Positions 32,486 through 40,187 of a stretch of DNA of 51,503 bases are shown in pieces (positions within the stretch are counted from its first letter, which is position 1; the number at the start of each line of letters is the position of its first letter). The stretch is from Fibrobacter sp. (GTDB lineage: Bacteria; Fibrobacterota; Fibrobacteria; Fibrobacterales; Fibrobacteraceae). The position numbers were made by a program, and so were the translations under genes. The notes under the pieces were generated by a model, which worked only from the letters and a program-made list of their open reading frames with translations, was not told the origin of the DNA and did not search any database. The stretch spans positions 1 through 51,503 of the forward strand of contig JAKSID010000018.1 of NCBI GenBank assembly GCA_024399035.1, written 5' to 3'.

Positions 32486-33088
32486 TTACTTCAAGAAGTT
32501 CATGTACGGAAGCTTTGCTGCAAGTTCCTGCACCTTGTCGGCGTTAGCCTGGAGGGCGGAGCGTGCGTTCCAGGAACCGTCCAGGAACTGACCGCGAGGG
32601 CCATCAGCCAAAGTGAGGGCGATGGTTTCGTCACCCAGCTTCAGGGTGCGAGCGTCGGTGCTGGTTTCCAGTTCCTTGGAAGGATTAGCTTCGATCCATG
32701 CGAGAATCTTGTCGGCGGTAGCGTGGTCTACCTTGTAGCAGGGAACGCCCAGGGCGACGCAGTTGCCGAAGAAGATTTCGGAATAGCTTTCAGCGATGAT
32801 AGCCTTGATGCCCCAGCGCTTCAGAGCCTGCGGAGCGTGTTCGCGGCTGGAACCGCAACCGAAGTTCTGGTTGGAAACCAGGATGGTGCCGTTCTTGTAG
32901 GCCGGGTCACGGAAGGGGTGTACCTTGCCCTGAGCTTCGAGGCCTGCGATGTCGTCGGCGAAAGCGTTTGCGCCAAGACCTTCGAAGGTCACGCACTTGA
33001 GGAAGCGAGCCGGAATGATACGGTCGGTATCGATGTCGTTACCGCGAACAGGAACGCCGGAACCTTTAACGATGTCAATAGAATTCAT
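32486..33088 (-). CDS. leuD: 3-isopropylmalate dehydratase small subunit
   Basis: Swivel-domain subunit that works with LeuC in leucine synthesis, isomerising isopropylmalate. Motifs GNDIDTDRIIPARFLK, NFGCGSSREHAPQALKRWGIKAII and SYSEIFFGNCVALGVP are all present. ATG 33088 has AAGGAG 8 nt upstream, so the in-frame ATG at 33112 is rejected. It follows leuC after 24 nt. 200 residues, full length. Confidence 0.96.
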   Translation of the reverse strand: MNSIDIVKGSGVPVRGNDIDTDRIIPARFLKCVTFEGLGANAFADDIAGLEAQGKVHPFRDPAYKNGTILVSNQNFGCGSSREHAPQALKRWGIKAIIAESYSEIFFGNCVALGVPCYKVDHATADKILAWIEANPSKELETSTDARTLKLGDETIALTLADGPRGQFLDGSWNARSALQANADKVQELAAKLPYMNFLK

Positions 33089-33112
33089 TTTTAAATCTCC
33101 TTGGTGTTCCAA

Positions 33113-34522
33113 TTACTTGATGTACTTGCGGACGTCGGTGACCTTGCCTTCGATTGCAGCAGCTGCAACCATGGCGGGGCTCATCAAAATGGTACGGCCA
33201 GTGGGGGAGCCCTGACGGCCCTTGAAGTTACGGTTGCTGGAAGATGCACTTACCTGGCGACCCTTCAGCTTATCCGGGTTCATGGCAAGGCAGAGAGAGC
33301 AGCCGGCTTCGCGCCATTCTGCCCCAGCTTCCTTGAAGATCTTGTCGAGACCGAGAGCTTCTGCTTCCACCTTGATCTTCATGGAACCAGGAACGACCCA
33401 CATCTTGACGGTGTCGGCAACCTTGTGGCCCTTGATGATTTCAGCAGCAGCCTGAAGATCGGACAAACGACCGTTGGTGCAGGAACCGACGAAAGCGATG
33501 TCGATGGGGGTGCCGATCATCTTGCCACCTTCTTCCCAGCCCATGTATTCATAAGCTTCGGAGATGACCTTCTTTTCGGAGCCTTCGAATTCAGAAATCT
33601 TCGGCATGTTGTCGTTGAGCTGGATTGCCTGTGCCGGAGTGATACCCCAGGTCACCATGGGTTCCAGGTTGTCGCAGTTGATTTCGATTTCGTCGTCGAA
33701 CTGTGCGTCGGCGTCGGTAGCCACGGACTTCCAGTAGGCAACAGCTTCATCCCACTTGTCTGCCTTGGGAGCGTAGGGCTTGCCCTTCAGGAATTCAAAA
33801 GTCTTTTCGTCGGGGTTGCAGTAGCCAACGCGTGCGCCACCTTCGATAGCCATGTTACAGATGGTCATACGGCCTTCCATGCCCATAGCTTCGATAACCG
33901 GGCCAGCAAATTCGTAAGCGTAGCCAACGCCGCCGTTCACGCCAAGCTTTGCGATGTAGGCAAGTGCTACGTCCTTAGCGGTTACGCCAGCCTTCAGCTT
34001 ACCGGTGAAGTTGATGCGACGGGTCTTGAGGGGGCTCATGGCCAAAGTCTGGGTTGCGAGAACGTCTGCAACCTGGCTAGTGCCGATACCAAATGCGATT
34101 GCACCGAAAGCACCGTGGGTAGCAGTATGGGAGTCACCGCAAGCGACAGTCATACCCGGCTGGGTAACGCCTTCTTCCGGGCCAACAATGTGGATCACAC
34201 CCTGTTCGCAGGTCTTGGGGCCAAAGAACTTGATGCCGTTGGATTCGGTGTTCTTTTCGATGTGAGAGAACATTTCTTCGGAAATGCCATCCTGGAGAGG
34301 ACGGTTACGTTCCGGGAAAGTGGTGGGAATAATGTGGTCAACGGTGGCGAAGGTGCGTTCCGGGAACAGGACCTTGGTGCCATCTTCACGGAGAGATGCG
34401 AAAGCCTGGGGGCTGGTCACTTCGTGGCAGAGGTGGAGACCGATGAAAAGCTGGCACTGGCCGCTGGGGAGCTTAGCAACAGTGTGGCTTTCGAAGATTT
34501 TCTGGTATAATGATTTTCCCAT
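33113..34522 (-). CDS. leuC: 3-isopropylmalate dehydratase large subunit
   Basis: Aconitase-family subunit with a 4Fe-4S cluster held by Cys348 ([13 protein letters not shown]), Cys408 and Cys411 ([12 protein letters not shown]). Other matches: [12 protein letters not shown] near the start, [24 protein letters not shown], and [11 protein letters not shown] near the end. 469 residues, full length for the bacterial LeuC type. First gene of the leuCD pair; leuA and leuB are not in the window. Confidence 0.97.
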   Translation of the reverse strand: MGKSLYQKIFESHTVAKLPSGQCQLFIGLHLCHEVTSPQAFASLREDGTKVLFPERTFATVDHIIPTTFPERNRPLQDGISEEMFSHIEKNTESNGIKFFGPKTCEQGVIHIVGPEEGVTQPGMTVACGDSHTATHGAFGAIAFGIGTSQVADVLATQTLAMSPLKTRRINFTGKLKAGVTAKDVALAYIAKLGVNGGVGYAYEFAGPVIEAMGMEGRMTICNMAIEGGARVGYCNPDEKTFEFLKGKPYAPKADKWDEAVAYWKSVATDADAQFDDEIEINCDNLEPMVTWGITPAQAIQLNDNMPKISEFEGSEKKVISEAYEYMGWEEGGKMIGTPIDIAFVGSCTNGRLSDLQAAAEIIKGHKVADTVKMWVVPGSMKIKVEAEALGLDKIFKEAGAEWREAGCSLCLAMNPDKLKGRQVSASSSNRNFKGRQGSPTGRTILMSPAMVAAAAIEGKVTDVRKYIK

Positions 34523-34542
34523 TTTGTGTCTCTTTTGTTTGG

Positions 34543-34589
34543 GAGCCTGCAGAACAGGCTCATTTTAAAAATTTTCGGGAGGAAATATA
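34543..34589 (-). promoter_or_regulatory. leuCD promoter element and leader hairpin
   Basis: On the minus strand TATATT lies at 34584-34589, and the leader holds a hairpin, GAGCCTG with CAGGCTC (34543-34549 with 34555-34561), about 20 nt before the leuC start. There is no T run, so it is not a typical attenuator, and no leucine-rich leader peptide is evident. Confidence 0.4.
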
Positions 34590-34683
34590 ACAATTTTGAC
34601 CAAATTCGTGGAGAGCCCGCCCTGTTGCGAGTGTTGTGTGCGTTACATCATATTGCTTACGGGTGTATACGTCATTTATCTTA

Positions 34684-34727
34684 TTTTTCGCCAAACTGAC
34701 GTATATTATATGTATATTGGCGAAAAA
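34684..34727 (+). promoter_or_regulatory. Candidate operator: 11-bp inverted repeat around the GH5 promoter core
   Basis: TTTTTCGCCAA (34684-34694) and TTGGCGAAAAA (34717-34727) are perfect inverted arms with a 22-nt spacer that contains TATATTATATG, the best -10 candidate. The arms end directly before the first ATG of the gene region. Geometry suits a dimeric regulator or a mRNA hairpin. Confidence 0.55.
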
Positions 34728-34742
34728 ATGAGGAAAATGACA

Positions 34743-36995
34743 ATGAAGTACTCTTATTTGGCTTTGGCCGCAATGGTCTCTTCTTTTGGCCTTTGGGCAT
34801 GTTCCAGCGACTCGAAACCCTCCCAGGGTTCCGATGATCCGTCTTCTAGCGCCTCCATCGGCGGTGGCGAAACTCCTACTCCCGTAAGTTCCAGTTCCGT
34901 AATCGCGGTCGATGACCCTGATGCAAAGATTCCTACGGTTCCTAACGAAGCTGTGGCGACCACCAACATTGCTTTTTCCGGTTTTGCTGCGGTAGGCCCT
35001 ATGGCAAAGGGAGCTACAGTCTCCGTGACTGGCGTTGATCCTTCGACTTTGGCTACTATCGGTACTGCTGCTAGCGGTACTGTTTCTAGTGACTTAGGTG
35101 AATTTTCTGTGCAGGGCTCCATTGGCTCCGCATACGCGATGATTTCTGTTACAGGATCCTACTACAACTATATTCTTGACGAAAAGTACGGCCCCGTGAC
35201 CTTGAATGCTTTGTCTAAGGTTGGTGGCCGCACTGTTGCTAATGTGAATGTGTTGACTCACGTAGAAGCCGCTCGTGTCAAGCAACTTGTTACTGTCGAT
35301 GGCATGACTTTCAACGATGCCAAAGTCAAGGCTGAAAAGGAAATTCGTTTGGCTTTCGGCTTGCCTTCCGACTCTACTTCGTTTGAAGATATTACTCTTT
35401 ATGAGTTCGACCAGGCTACTTCAAATCTTTTGGCCATTACTACTGCTGTCATGGGTGAACGTAAGGCTGATGTTTTCCAGACTATCCTGGATTACATTAG
35501 GGATGATATCGCTGCTGATGGTAAGTGGGACGACGAAACCTTTAAGATTTCCTTGGCAGATGAAATCTATGCACTGCCCTTGGAACCGGCTATCTCCATG
35601 CTCATGGGCTATACCACGAAGGACTTGGTCGGATGTGGCTCTGAAGTATCCAACTTCTGGGGCGTTCAGTATGGTCTGGGTTTCTGTTCCGAAGAGGGAG
35701 CTCTCGCTCAGAACACTAATGCCAAGAGTGTGAACAATGGTAAGTATTTTACTTGCTTGAGCGGCACCTGGGGTGAAGCTTCTGAGTCTTATCTCGAAGG
35801 CTTGGCAATGGCCGAAGTCTTTGGTGCATGCACTGCCGATAAGGAAGGAACCCTCAACGAAGGTAATGGCAAGACATTTATCTGTAAGAAGAACTTCTGG
35901 GTGGTAGCCTCCGAAGAAGAAATTGCAAATGGCAAGATTGCGCTTACTTCAGGAGCCTGTGACGACACCAAGTATGGCAAGCTTCAGTCTTATAATTCTG
36001 CAACCTATGTCTGCGTTCCTCCCATGTGGACAAAGACCACCCATAAGGCTGTGGACTACTCCAAGGGGCGTGCAATGAACAAGATTCTTGGCAAGGGTAT
36101 GAATTTTGGTAATTCTTGGGATGCTCCGAGTGCCGATGACTGCGGATGGAGCAACTGCATTTCTGATGGTGACTTTGCTGTTGTCAAGAATGCTGGCTTC
36201 AATTCTGTGCGTATTCCGGTTCGTTGGTATACCGGTGTAGATAGCAAGCTTCAGGGTGTAAAGGCTGACGTTGATTTGGCTATTGCACAGGGTCTGGCTG
36301 TGATTATCAATTACCATCACTACGAAACGATGCACGAAGCAGCCAAGAGCTATCCGGGTGGTAACTATCCTTCCGAAAAGCAGAACTACCTGAGCGTTTG
36401 GAAACGTGTTGCCCAGACTTTCAGTTCCTATCCTTCCAATAAGCTGGTGTTTGAAATTTATAACGAACCTCGTGGTATCTCTCAGGCTGCAGTTGATGAT
36501 CTTATGCTGTCTGCTTACGAAGTCATTCGTGCTGCAGCTCCGAATCATACCATTATGTTCGAAGGCAATGACTACGCAAAGTTCAGTCAGGTTTCTAAGG
36601 TGACTTTGCCTGAAGATGGAAACATTATTTTCACAGGCCACTACTATGAACCGTATTCCTTCTCTCATCAGGGCCATGGTGAAGAAAATGGCTGTAAGGG
36701 TGATGCATCTTACCGCAATACTGCTGCTGCCGATATGAAGAGCTATGTGGACAAGGCTATGATTGCTTATCCGGATATAAATGGTGGCCACGTTCCTCTG
36801 AATATGGGTGAATTTGGCATTGCTAAGAACTGTGGCATTACCGATGGCAAGCGTACTCAGTGGACTAAGCTTACCGTTCAGGCTGCTGAAACTTACAATA
36901 TGTCTTGGCACTACTGGTGCTTCAAGAACTGCGGTGCATTCGAAGCTTACAATGGTAGCTGGATGAGCGGCTTCCTGGATGCTTTCGGCCTTTAG
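34743..36995 (+). CDS. GH5-family endoglucanase lipoprotein
   Basis: Cellulase of glycoside hydrolase family 5, surface lipoprotein. Lipobox in GLWACSS; Ser/Gly/Pro linker; an N-terminal beta domain (NIAFSGFAAVGPMAKGATVSVTG); a helical region; two small Cys-containing units (GKYFTCLSGTW and GKTFICKKNFW, then ATYVCVPPMW); and the GH5 barrel from ILGKGMNFGNSWDAP. Acid/base Glu is in EIYNEPRG (about residue 575), nucleophile Glu in NMGEFG (about 690), with HHYE and HYYEP between them. AGGAAA lies about 8 nt before ATG 34743; ATG 34728 and 34737 are alternatives; the longer upstream ORF lacks a signal sequence. Probably attacks beta-1,4-glucan at the cell surface. Confidence 0.93.
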   Translation: MKYSYLALAAMVSSFGLWACSSDSKPSQGSDDPSSSASIGGGETPTPVSSSSVIAVDDPDAKIPTVPNEAVATTNIAFSGFAAVGPMAKGATVSVTGVDPSTLATIGTAASGTVSSDLGEFSVQGSIGSAYAMISVTGSYYNYILDEKYGPVTLNALSKVGGRTVANVNVLTHVEAARVKQLVTVDGMTFNDAKVKAEKEIRLAFGLPSDSTSFEDITLYEFDQATSNLLAITTAVMGERKADVFQTILDYIRDDIAADGKWDDETFKISLADEIYALPLEPAISMLMGYTTKDLVGCGSEVSNFWGVQYGLGFCSEEGALAQNTNAKSVNNGKYFTCLSGTWGEASESYLEGLAMAEVFGACTADKEGTLNEGNGKTFICKKNFWVVASEEEIANGKIALTSGACDDTKYGKLQSYNSATYVCVPPMWTKTTHKAVDYSKGRAMNKILGKGMNFGNSWDAPSADDCGWSNCISDGDFAVVKNAGFNSVRIPVRWYTGVDSKLQGVKADVDLAIAQGLAVIINYHHYETMHEAAKSYPGGNYPSEKQNYLSVWKRVAQTFSSYPSNKLVFEIYNEPRGISQAAVDDLMLSAYEVIRAAAPNHTIMFEGNDYAKFSQVSKVTLPEDGNIIFTGHYYEPYSFSHQGHGEENGCKGDASYRNTAAADMKSYVDKAMIAYPDINGGHVPLNMGEFGIAKNCGITDGKRTQWTKLTVQAAETYNMSWHYWCFKNCGAFEAYNGSWMSGFLDAFGL

Positions 36996-37020
36996 TAGTC
37001 CGTAAACAAAAAGACTTTCA

Positions 37021-37055
37021 GAAACCTCGGTTAACGCCGGGGTTTCTTTTTTTTT
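37021..37055 (+). terminator. Terminator of the GH5 gene
   Basis: GAAACCTCGG (37021-37030) pairs with CCGGGGTTTC (37037-37046), one T-G pair, followed by an uninterrupted T run. Confidence 0.85.
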
Positions 37056-37103
37056 GTAAATACTGTTCGGTTTATGATGTTCTGGCGTTACGGCTATTAC
37101 GTA

Positions 37104-37132
37104 CAAAAAAACACCTGCTTGGCTGCAGGTGC
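37104..37132 (-). terminator. Terminator of the small lipoprotein gene
   Basis: CACCTGC (37112-37118) pairs with GCAGGTG (37125-37131); on the minus strand seven T follow (A run at 37105-37111). It lies 32 nt after the stop at 37164. Confidence 0.8.
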
Positions 37133-37163
37133 ATTCTTAAATTCGTTGCCTTAAAGCTTTGGA

Positions 37164-37613
37164 CTAGTATTCTTCAAGCTGGGTGTCGAACTGGTATTTT
37201 TCCTTGTAGTATGCAAGCATGTCGTTTGTGCTTGTAAATGCGCCGTTGCGGATAGCATCGCGAACTTCGGGATCCTGGCGAGACATTTCAATGATCTTTG
37301 CGTCAACATCCTTGAACATCAGAATGTTTGCGGCCATTGCAACATGGTTCTGGTTGAAGTTCAGGCTATAGCGACGTTCCAGAGTCTGGAAAAGTTCGGA
37401 CTGGCACTGATTTTCGGGAGGATGGCGCTTGGCGACAGGCATGTAGCACTTGTCAATGTATTCCTGCTTCAAGGACACGATCATGTTGTCGATGGCGGGA
37501 ATGTTTTTGCCAGGCTCGTGGGATGCCAATTCGGATTTCGGGGTGACGATGCCGGAGCAACCGGCGAGGAGGGCTACGGTCATGGTTGAGAAAGCCAAAA
37601 CACTAAACTTCAT
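37164..37613 (-). CDS. Small lipoprotein, function unknown
   Basis: 149 residues. Signal sequence with lipobox LAGC (MKFSVLAFSTMTVALLAGCSG), then a mostly helical domain with two Cys (IDKCYMPVAKRHPPENQCQSE), NFNQNHVAMAANILMF and a C-terminus rich in charged and Tyr residues (DMLAYYKEKYQFDTQLEEY). Anchored in the envelope. No family recognised. It is separated by 229 nt from the next minus-strand gene, so it has its own promoter and terminator. Confidence 0.78.
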   Translation of the reverse strand: MKFSVLAFSTMTVALLAGCSGIVTPKSELASHEPGKNIPAIDNMIVSLKQEYIDKCYMPVAKRHPPENQCQSELFQTLERRYSLNFNQNHVAMAANILMFKDVDAKIIEMSRQDPEVRDAIRNGAFTSTNDMLAYYKEKYQFDTQLEEY

Positions 37614-37817
37614 TTACTTTTCCTTTTTTAAACCCTTTTCGACCAAATCCCTAATTCCGAGTACAAAGTTATTTAATTGTGGATAAATTTGCGAGATTAG
37701 CAACGTAACATTTCGCTTACAAAATGCTTCAAATAAACGAATAATCCCCATTTTGGGACTCTTTGTCACTAATTCGTGAGTTGTATCACAGAGTGCAAGG
37801 AACACCTATACAAATAT

Positions 37818-37833
37818 AGGGGCAGCCGCCCCT
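37818..37833 (-). terminator. Possible terminator after the M23 gene
   Basis: AGGGGC and GCCCCT form a perfect 6-bp stem (37818-37823, 37828-37833) 10 nt beyond the stop at 37843. The downstream minus-strand sequence ATATTTGTATAG is only weakly T-rich, so efficiency is doubtful. Confidence 0.4.
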
Positions 37834-37842
37834 TTGCGTCTG

Positions 37843-39360
37843 TTAATGATTGGTAGGCTTGAACATGTAGAACCATTGAATCGGGTCGATTACGTTGTAC
37901 CTAACGTTGCCGATTCTCTTGGCACCTTTCTTGTCAATGAGGCCAGTAACGATGTGGGCGTGAGGCCCCGTGGTGTGGCCTGTGGTGCCTACGGTTGCAA
38001 TGGGGTCGCCGGCCATGACTTCCTGACCATCAAGATACAGGAGCTTGTCGCAGTGCATGAACAAGATAACGTCCTTTTCGCGGACGAGGCCGATGATCAC
38101 GCCACCGCGTTCGTCTCGGCTGGTCCAGGCCTTTGCTGCGTAGGGCGCCAGAATGCGCGCGCCTTGGCGGCTAGCCAAATCGATACCGTTATGTTGTCTT
38201 TGATTTGCAGTTGCTGTGGCGTGGTAGAACTCTGTAATATAGCTGACACTGTCAGAGACGATTGACGTCCAGTATTTCCAGGCGGCGCCGATGGAGTCGG
38301 CTGCTGTTTTCTTGAAAAAGTCGGGGCGGGAGAACTTCAGGATGGTTCCTTCGGGAGGAATGTTGAAGTTATCTTTTTTCCAGGAGTCTAGCGGGTATCC
38401 GTTTTCTTCCATGGTAACGTCCACGTACTGGCGGATCATTCGTTCGTTTGTAATGAGGGCGTTGAATCGTCCGATGGCGTAGCGGGCGATACGCTGCATG
38501 CTTTCCTTGCCATCAAAGGTATATTCGAAGGAAGGGGCCACGGCAATCTTGTCGCGTTCGTGCCTGCGGTCGCGCAAGTTAGAAATACCCGGATCAACCT
38601 TCGTTACAAAGAAGAAGGGGAGGGCCATGGCGATAAGCAAGAACAGCGGGAAAGCCTTCTTGAAAATCTTGGAAATGCCGTCCAGAGGATTCTTTTGGAG
38701 AATTCCAATCTTGTGAAAGTTTTCCACGATTTTTGCAAATGCTGCAGGATCTTTCTGCCAATTGCATTTGTGGATTTCCTTGCGGGAGGATTCGCTCTTG
38801 GCAACAGCCTTTGCTGCCCTTGGGAAACGCTTTTTGATGGGCTTTGTAGGCAATAGCCACAGCAGGGGAGCCTTCTGGAGGCTTGGGGCGTCTTCGAGGT
38901 AGATAGAAGCGCTCCCGACGCTGTCGCTGTGGATGATCAGCAGGCGGGCCGCAAGTATGACTCGCTTCGCTTCGTCTTCGCTTATTTCAGACGGCAGGAT
39001 TCCCACGACTTGGGGAACAATCTTCTTGATCAGCTGCAGATTCTGGTACAGGTTGCGGAACTGGTCGTCGGTTGCGGGCAAAGCGCGAGCGCCCGTAATA
39101 AGCCAGCTGGATTCCTCGGCCGTGAACTTGTCCAGCTCTTCCTTTGAAAGAATGTTATTGAAAAGGTAATCGCAGGTAAACGGTGCGTTACCCTTAAAAT
39201 GGTTCTTTCCGGAAAAGTCCACAATAACAAAACGTGCGCCGACGTTCATCGCCAGCGCAAAGTTTTGCAAGGTCTCTAGAGGGATCTCCGATTCGCCGGG
39301 GAAGGCGAAAAGGGTCAGGCCACCTTGCTTGAACAAGTTGTCCAGAACCTTTTTCTGCAC
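37843..39360 (-). CDS. Membrane-anchored M23-family metallopeptidase with cytoplasmic N-terminal domain
   Basis: 505 residues without a cleavable signal peptide. The first 235 residues look cytoplasmic (LTLFAFPGESEIPLETLQNFALAM; ARFVIVDFSGKNHF) and have no recognised family. One helix near residue 245 (AFPLFLLIAMALPFFFV) is followed by a periplasmic part and a C-terminal LytM/M23 endopeptidase domain: HNGIDLAS (first His and Asp), then TGHTTGPHAHIVTG with the HxH ligand. M23 enzymes cut peptide cross-links in peptidoglycan. The topology joins a cytoplasmic domain to a wall hydrolase, suggesting control from inside. The upstream gene at 39377-39787 ends 16 nt before it. Confidence 0.83.
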   Translation of the reverse strand: MQKKVLDNLFKQGGLTLFAFPGESEIPLETLQNFALAMNVGARFVIVDFSGKNHFKGNAPFTCDYLFNNILSKEELDKFTAEESSWLITGARALPATDDQFRNLYQNLQLIKKIVPQVVGILPSEISEDEAKRVILAARLLIIHSDSVGSASIYLEDAPSLQKAPLLWLLPTKPIKKRFPRAAKAVAKSESSRKEIHKCNWQKDPAAFAKIVENFHKIGILQKNPLDGISKIFKKAFPLFLLIAMALPFFFVTKVDPGISNLRDRRHERDKIAVAPSFEYTFDGKESMQRIARYAIGRFNALITNERMIRQYVDVTMEENGYPLDSWKKDNFNIPPEGTILKFSRPDFFKKTAADSIGAAWKYWTSIVSDSVSYITEFYHATATANQRQHNGIDLASRQGARILAPYAAKAWTSRDERGGVIIGLVREKDVILFMHCDKLLYLDGQEVMAGDPIATVGTTGHTTGPHAHIVTGLIDKKGAKRIGNVRYNVIDPIQWFYMFKPTNH

Positions 39361-39376
39361 CTAGACTCTCTTAGGA

Positions 39377-39787
39377 TTAAGCCTTCTGAGTGCCGCGGGG
39401 GTAGGTAAAGCCTGCAGGAGGAGCTGCAACAAACTTGTCGATCTGCAGATAAAGTTCTTCGGCAGAAGCAGACGGGTTGAAGTAGATTTCCTGGTTGCGG
39501 TTCTGGGTGCGGCCCTTGAGGGGTTCGCTACGGCGAGAACGGCTTACAACGCCCAGGGGGAGCACTTCAAGGAGCGGGAGCAGGTTGAAGTAGCGGAACA
39601 GGCTGAAGTTCTTCTGCCAGGTGGAGCGTTCGGCGAGAACTGCGAAAGTACCGTCGAAGATAGCCTTGGACTGGAGGAGTTCATCAGAAGTCATGGTAAC
39701 CAATTCGTGGTTGGTGGGGAAGTTGTTCACGAAGTTGACCATGTCGCCCTTAAGATAGTTGGCGTCGCAGAGGAAAACGAATTTCAT
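39377..39787 (-). CDS. Conserved-looking cytoplasmic protein of unknown function, upstream partner of the M23 gene
   Basis: 136 residues, no signal or membrane segment. Begins MKFVFLCDANYLKGDMVNF, with SLFRYFNLLPLLEVLPLGVVSR in the middle and a C-terminus rich in Ala/Pro (KFVAAPPAGFTYPRG). Strong codon bias indicates real expression. The 16-nt gap to the M23 gene argues for a shared mRNA and related function, possibly regulation of the membrane peptidase. No family recognised. Confidence 0.7.
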   Translation of the reverse strand: MKFVFLCDANYLKGDMVNFVNNFPTNHELVTMTSDELLQSKAIFDGTFAVLAERSTWQKNFSLFRYFNLLPLLEVLPLGVVSRSRRSEPLKGRTQNRNQEIYFNPSASAEELYLQIDKFVAAPPAGFTYPRGTQKA

Positions 39788-40187
39788 TGTATTTTACCCG
39801 TTTTTTGTGTGTTTTCGTTGTTTTTTTCAAAGATAACCAATTTATAGGCCATTGTCATCGATTTTACGGGGTGTGAGACCCCGGCTTGGCCGGAAAAATA
39901 AAGATTTAACAAAAAATTTACAATTCGGGGGCGAGGTTCCCGGGATTGTACCCGAAAGACTATTAAATGACGTAACTCGTTGAGTATCAATGACTTACGA
40001 AAAAAAAAGAAATCCGTCAAGTAACAAAGTGCCGTTTTTGGGGGTAAAAATGGGCTTTTTTGTAAAAACTGTGATAAAAATCAATTTAAATCATTATATT
40101 TGAACACATAAAACACGCAGAAACCGCTTGCGTGCTTTGATGATTTTTAAAGCAAAAGTGGATTGATGTATTTATGGGAGATCATAA
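39788..40187. other. Divergent intergenic region with hairpins
   Basis: Four hundred nt without a credible gene; a 78-codon minus-strand frame here has no supporting signal. A perfect stem CGGGGT-GTGAG-ACCCCG lies at 39867-39883, CCGG-CTTGG-CCGG follows at 39881-39893, and CGGG/CCCG repeats lie near 39940. These are GC islands in an AT-rich region and could structure the leader of the minus-strand pair. Confidence 0.4.
40095..40134 (+). promoter_or_regulatory. Putative -10 box and leader hairpin of the giant repeat-protein gene
   Basis: TATATT at 40095-40100 lies about 88 nt before ATG 40188. CACGCA (40114-40119) pairs with TGCGTG (40129-40134) in the leader. GGGAGAT precedes the start codon. 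Confidence 0.45.

Noticed and set aside
34596..34742. N-terminal extension of the GH5 protein
   Set aside because: The extra codons cover the promoter and inverted repeat, and the lipoprotein signal starts only at the Met encoded at 34743.
39784..40020. A 78-codon minus-strand frame upstream of the M23 partner gene
   Set aside because: Its composition is atypical, it lies over intergenic hairpins and AT runs, overlaps the next gene's start and has no ribosome-binding site.
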